Source: Gonapodya prolifera JEL478
Lineage: Eukaryota; Monoblepharomycota; Monoblepharidomycetes; Monoblepharidales; Gonapodyaceae
Length of the DNA: 25,034 bases
Assembly (NCBI GenBank): GCA_001574975.1
Contig: KQ965911.1
Span: forward strand, 1 to 25,034
Direction of reading: 5' to 3'
Shown: positions 22,189 through 25,034 of the stretch, piece by piece
Position numbering within the stretch: position 1 is the stretch's first letter
How the letters are laid out: each line of letters starts with the position of its first letter
Position numbers and translations under genes: made by a program
The notes under the pieces: model-generated
Databases searched by the model: none
The model's input: only the letters and a program-made list of their open reading frames with translations
What the model was told of the DNA's origin: nothing

Positions 22189-25034
22189 ATGTCTTTTGTA
22201 GGCAAACATGAAAGATTCATAGTAAATTGGTTAAATGGTAGCAGGTGTTATATAGGCTATGCTGAGGTATCTGAAGATCTAATTCTTCAAGGAACGAGTT
22301 TACTTGAGCACTTGAAAACTTCACATCAACCACCTGATGTCGGCTTCCTCATCAACAGTGTTGAATCAATACAAGACTCGGTCTTTAACTTGGTCGGATG
22401 CGTTTCAACTTTAGCTGCTAATCCAAACAATCAATCAAATTCCTTACTTGCTTTGCAAGGGAGTACCATTGGTGTTCAAACTTCCATCAATAGTATGATG
22501 GGGTCTTTGAATTCTCTAAGTGCTTCATCTGGCAAAGATTTTACCAACTCGATTGTCGCCGCCAATAACTCTATTTCTGATTTGAATGTCTACAATACAA
22601 ACCTTAGTTTATCAGTCGCAAAGTTGCTGCAATCTGTAATTATACTTAGGAACTCAACATCAACTTTGGCTTCTTGTATTAATAACTTAACATCTTGTAT
22701 TTCTGGGGTTTCAACGTCATTTCAATATTTGAGTTCTTCGATATCGTCACTAGCTTTGTCTGATGCGGCTATCGTTACGTCTCTTAATTCTGGTTTGTAT
22801 AATATATCATCGTCGGTACTTACTTTATCGGCAAGTGTATCTGAAGTGAAAACGTCACTGAACACATTATTGTACCTATCTGGTAGCATATCTGATGTTA
22901 AGTATTCACTCAATTCTTTAATCGGCTCTGTTGTCACTTACGCTTCAAATCAGAACGGGTTAGTCAACTCAATTTTAACATTAAGTGGCAGCGTGCAGGC
23001 GATATACCCTTCTCTATCTTCTCTTGCTCTCATCGGGGGTAGCGTGTTGGATGTTAAGAACTCTCTAAACAATCTAGTTTCGTCAGTGGTACAAGTTGCT
23101 GCGGATCAAATCAATTTTGGTCTGAATAATATATCGTCATCTGTACTTGCTTTAACAGGCAGTGTATCTGACGTGAAAAATTCACTGAACACCCTATCTT
23201 ACTTGTCTGGTAGCATATCAGATGTCAAGATTTCAGTTAATTCCATAATTGGCTCTGTAGTCACTTTCGCTTCAAATCAGAATGGATTTGTAAACTCTAT
23301 TTTGGCTTTAAGTGGCAGCGTGCAGGCTTTCTACCCTTCTCTATCCTCTCTTGCTCTTTTTGGAGGAAGCGTACTGGATGTTAAAAACTCTTTAAACAAT
23401 ATAATTTCTTCAGTGGTGCAAGTTGTTTCGAATCAAACCAATTTTGTGAACTCTGTACTGGCATTGTCAGGTAGTGTTCAGGGGATATATTCGTCAGTAG
23501 CATCACTAAATCTAATGGTTGGTAGCACTCTTGATGTCAAAAACTCGTTGAACAGTATTATTGGATCTGTTCTGACAATTAATGCTTTTGACTCCACCAT
23601 CTTAAATTGCGTTACAACAGTGTCTTCAGGTTTGTCTGATATAAATACATCTGCAAACTCATTGAGTTTACAATTCGCAGATATGAGGAACTCTTTGAAT
23701 TCGTTAAGAATTTCGGATGTCTATTTACTTTCTTCCTTAAACAGTTTGGCTACATCCGATCTTGTTATACTAACTTCTTTGATCAGTTTAAAGAATTCAC
23801 AAATATCACTCGCATTATCATTGAATTCCCTGACTTTTCTTTCGGATTCAGTAATATCAATTGCAAATTCACTTTCATCTTTAAATCAACAAACTGTATC
23901 AGATATAGGTATCGTAAACTCATTGAATGTATTGAGTACGTCTTATGTTTCTTTGTCGGCATCGGTGCTCAATATCATATCGTCCCTCAATCCTTTGGTT
24001 TCATCTGTGAATTCCATATCGGGATCGATCAATTTCCTGAACTCCCAGAACATTACAATTTTTAACTGCGTGAGCAATTTCGCTGGTTTCAACTCCGTGA
24101 CCAACTTTGCAGAATCAATCAATACACTCAACACTTCATTAGTGTATCTGAATTCTCTCACCGCAATGCAAGCTGGATCTTTGAATTCCTTCTTCATTTC
24201 ATTGACTTCGATAGGTACGTCGGTCAATAATTGGACTTCACAAACAACTACGCTTCCAAACCAGAACGGATTTGTAAACTCTATTTTGGCTCTAAGTGGC
24301 AGCGTGCAGGCAATTTATCCTTCTTTAACTTCTCTTGCTCTCATTGGAGGTAGCGTACTGGATGTTAAAAATTCTTTAAACAATATAATTTCGTCGGTAG
24401 TACAAGCGGTTGTGAATCAAACCAATTTTGTCAACTCTGTGTTGGCGTTATCAGGTAGTGTTCAGGGAGTGGTTGGTAGTAATATTGATGTCAAGAACTC
24501 ATTGAACAGTATCATTGGATCAGTAATCACAATGAATACTTTTGACAACATCATCTTGAATTGCGCAGCTGGCCTATCTTCTTCGGTCAACGATTTAAAC
24601 ACTTCGGTATTCGCTTACAATACTCAATTCAGCGATGTGAGAAATTCTTTGACTTTGATAGCTACGACGATATCTTCTTCGGTCAATGATATCAAAACCA
24701 TACTAAACAATCTCAGTGGCAGTTTGACTGATGTAAAGACGTCCCAAAGCAGTATATCCAATTTCAATGGTAGTTTAACTGATGTAAAGACCTCGCTAAG
24801 CAGTCTATCCAATCTCAATGGCAGTTTGAGTGATGTAAAGACATCGCTTTCCAGTCTCAGTGGTAGTTTAACTGATGTAAGGACCTCGCTAAACAGTCTA
24901 TCCAATCTCAATGGTAGTTTCAGTGATGTAAAGACATCACTTAATAGTCTTTCCAGTCTCAGTGGTAGTTTAACAGATGTAAAGACATCGCTAAACAGTC
25001 TATCCAATCTCAATGGTAGTTTAACTGATGTAAA
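22189..25034 (+). CDS. Very long repetitive fibre-like protein, N-terminal part, open at right edge
   Basis: From ATG 22189 the frame stays open to the window end (948 complete codons, no stop), so the C-terminus is outside. The N-terminus MSFVGKHERF matches the fibre protein at 5889-7385 (MSFVGKHQRF), identifying paralogues. After about 60 unique residues the protein is almost entirely Ser, Leu, Asn, Val, Ile and Thr in short hydrophobic-periodic repeats such as SGSVSDVKNSLN. This is the pattern of long trimeric stalks in phage tail fibres and giant-virus fibrils. A larger block (NQNGFVNSILALSGSVQ...) recurs three times, and a 17-residue unit recurs near the right edge. The role, inferred, is host attachment or particle decoration. 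Divergent from the adjacent glucanase. Confidence 0.75.
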   Translation, partial: MSFVGKHERFIVNWLNGSRCYIGYAEVSEDLILQGTSLLEHLKTSHQPPDVGFLINSVESIQDSVFNLVGCVSTLAANPNNQSNSLLALQGSTIGVQTSINSMMGSLNSLSASSGKDFTNSIVAANNSISDLNVYNTNLSLSVAKLLQSVIILRNSTSTLASCINNLTSCISGVSTSFQYLSSSISSLALSDAAIVTSLNSGLYNISSSVLTLSASVSEVKTSLNTLLYLSGSISDVKYSLNSLIGSVVTYASNQNGLVNSILTLSGSVQAIYPSLSSLALIGGSVLDVKNSLNNLVSSVVQVAADQINFGLNNISSSVLALTGSVSDVKNSLNTLSYLSGSISDVKISVNSIIGSVVTFASNQNGFVNSILALSGSVQAFYPSLSSLALFGGSVLDVKNSLNNIISSVVQVVSNQTNFVNSVLALSGSVQGIYSSVASLNLMVGSTLDVKNSLNSIIGSVLTINAFDSTILNCVTTVSSGLSDINTSANSLSLQFADMRNSLNSLRISDVYLLSSLNSLATSDLVILTSLISLKNSQISLALSLNSLTFLSDSVISIANSLSSLNQQTVSDIGIVNSLNVLSTSYVSLSASVLNIISSLNPLVSSVNSISGSINFLNSQNITIFNCVSNFAGFNSVTNFAESINTLNTSLVYLNSLTAMQAGSLNSFFISLTSIGTSVNNWTSQTTTLPNQNGFVNSILALSGSVQAIYPSLTSLALIGGSVLDVKNSLNNIISSVVQAVVNQTNFVNSVLALSGSVQGVVGSNIDVKNSLNSIIGSVITMNTFDNIILNCAAGLSSSVNDLNTSVFAYNTQFSDVRNSLTLIATTISSSVNDIKTILNNLSGSLTDVKTSQSSISNFNGSLTDVKTSLSSLSNLNGSLSDVKTSLSSLSGSLTDVRTSLNSLSNLNGSFSDVKTSLNSLSSLSGSLTDVKTSLNSLSNLNGSLTDV
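22949..24425 (+). repeat. Three long imperfect repeats within the fibre gene
   Basis: A block of about 150 bases starting AATCAGAACGG/AACCAGAACGG begins at about 22949, 23275 and 24256. It encodes NQNG[FL]VNSI...SGSVQA.YPSL..LAL.GGSVLDVKNSLNN. The spacings, 326 and about 981 bases, are multiples of three only within repeat-frame tolerance, and the frame is kept in all three copies. Confidence 0.8.
24720..25034 (+). repeat. 51-bp tandem repeats encoding SLTDVKTSLNSLSNLNG
   Basis: At least six consecutive units are present, with 51-base (17-codon) spacing and one shortened 42-base unit (14 codons) in the middle. The array continues past the window. DNA identity between units is high (TTTAACTGATGTAAAGAC recurs), pointing to recent expansion. 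Confidence 0.9.

Noticed and set aside
22184-22191. AAAATTGA, like the early promoter motif of mimiviruses
   Set aside because: It overlaps the fibre start codon, so it cannot sit at a promoter distance; likely chance in A/T-rich sequence.
22148-22220. Longer GH16 start at 22220
   Set aside because: It would overlap the start of the divergent fibre gene and add a charged leader ahead of the membrane anchor; ATG 22148 gives a typical anchor start.
24624-25013. 129-residue minus-strand frame with repeated L-P-L-R-L-D units
   Set aside because: It is the mirror of the 51-bp coding repeat in the fibre gene; the plus frame is open for 2.8 kb and has a paralogue.
1-25034. tRNA, rRNA or terminal inverted repeats
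   Set aside because: None could be recognised by eye on either strand; no claim is made.

Overview
This window looks like eukaryotic DNA carrying genes of a nucleocytoplasmic large DNA virus (NCLDV, giant virus). Two kinds of gene are present. The first kind has spliceosomal introns. By joining GT-AG introns of 51-66 nt I obtain intact reading frames for five genes: a RING/TRAF-type zinc-finger protein, two tandem paralogous two-exon genes, a five-exon cysteine-rich, proline-rich membrane protein, and a five-exon Hsp70-like ATPase. The second kind is intronless and virus-like: a D5-type primase-helicase, a probable virion structural protein, a giant-virus-type protein kinase, a nucleotidyltransferase-fold protein, a thioredoxin, an MscL-type channel, a methyltransferase, a membrane-anchored GH16 glucanase, EsV-1-7-type zinc repeats beside a putative nuclease, and two fibre-like proteins.

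Layout: bases 1-5,230 hold only spliced or unrecognised material (a possible left-edge exon, the RING gene, a 1.1-kb tandem duplication holding the paralogous pair, a gene-poor stretch, and the membrane receptor-like gene). Bases 5,424-7,385 hold two intronless virus-like genes (thioredoxin, fibre). Bases 7,502-10,114 hold the spliced Hsp70-like gene. From 10,251 to the right edge every gene is intronless and virus-like. The seven genes between 3,922 and 13,857 all lie on the minus strand.

The virus-like genes fit one replicating and particle-building programme. The primase-helicase is for genome replication. The structural protein, fibres, anchored glucanase, channel and thioredoxin fit the virion or its membrane. 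The kinase, methyltransferase, nucleotidyltransferase and zinc-repeat/nuclease genes are likely accessory functions. The fibre plus beta-glucanase pair suggests a host with a beta-glucan wall or storage glucan (for example a fungus, oomycete or stramenopile alga); this is inference. The simplest reading is an endogenous giant-virus insertion in a host with short introns. A free giant virus that has captured spliced host genes is the alternative, and a misassembly cannot be excluded from sequence alone.

The most notable observations are: the spliced Hsp70-like gene sandwiched between viral-type genes; the pair of fibre paralogues sharing an N-terminus, one of which runs open for more than 2.8 kb off the right edge; the zinc-repeat gene next to a separate EVDE-type nuclease-like frame; and the tandem pair of unrecognised two-exon genes.
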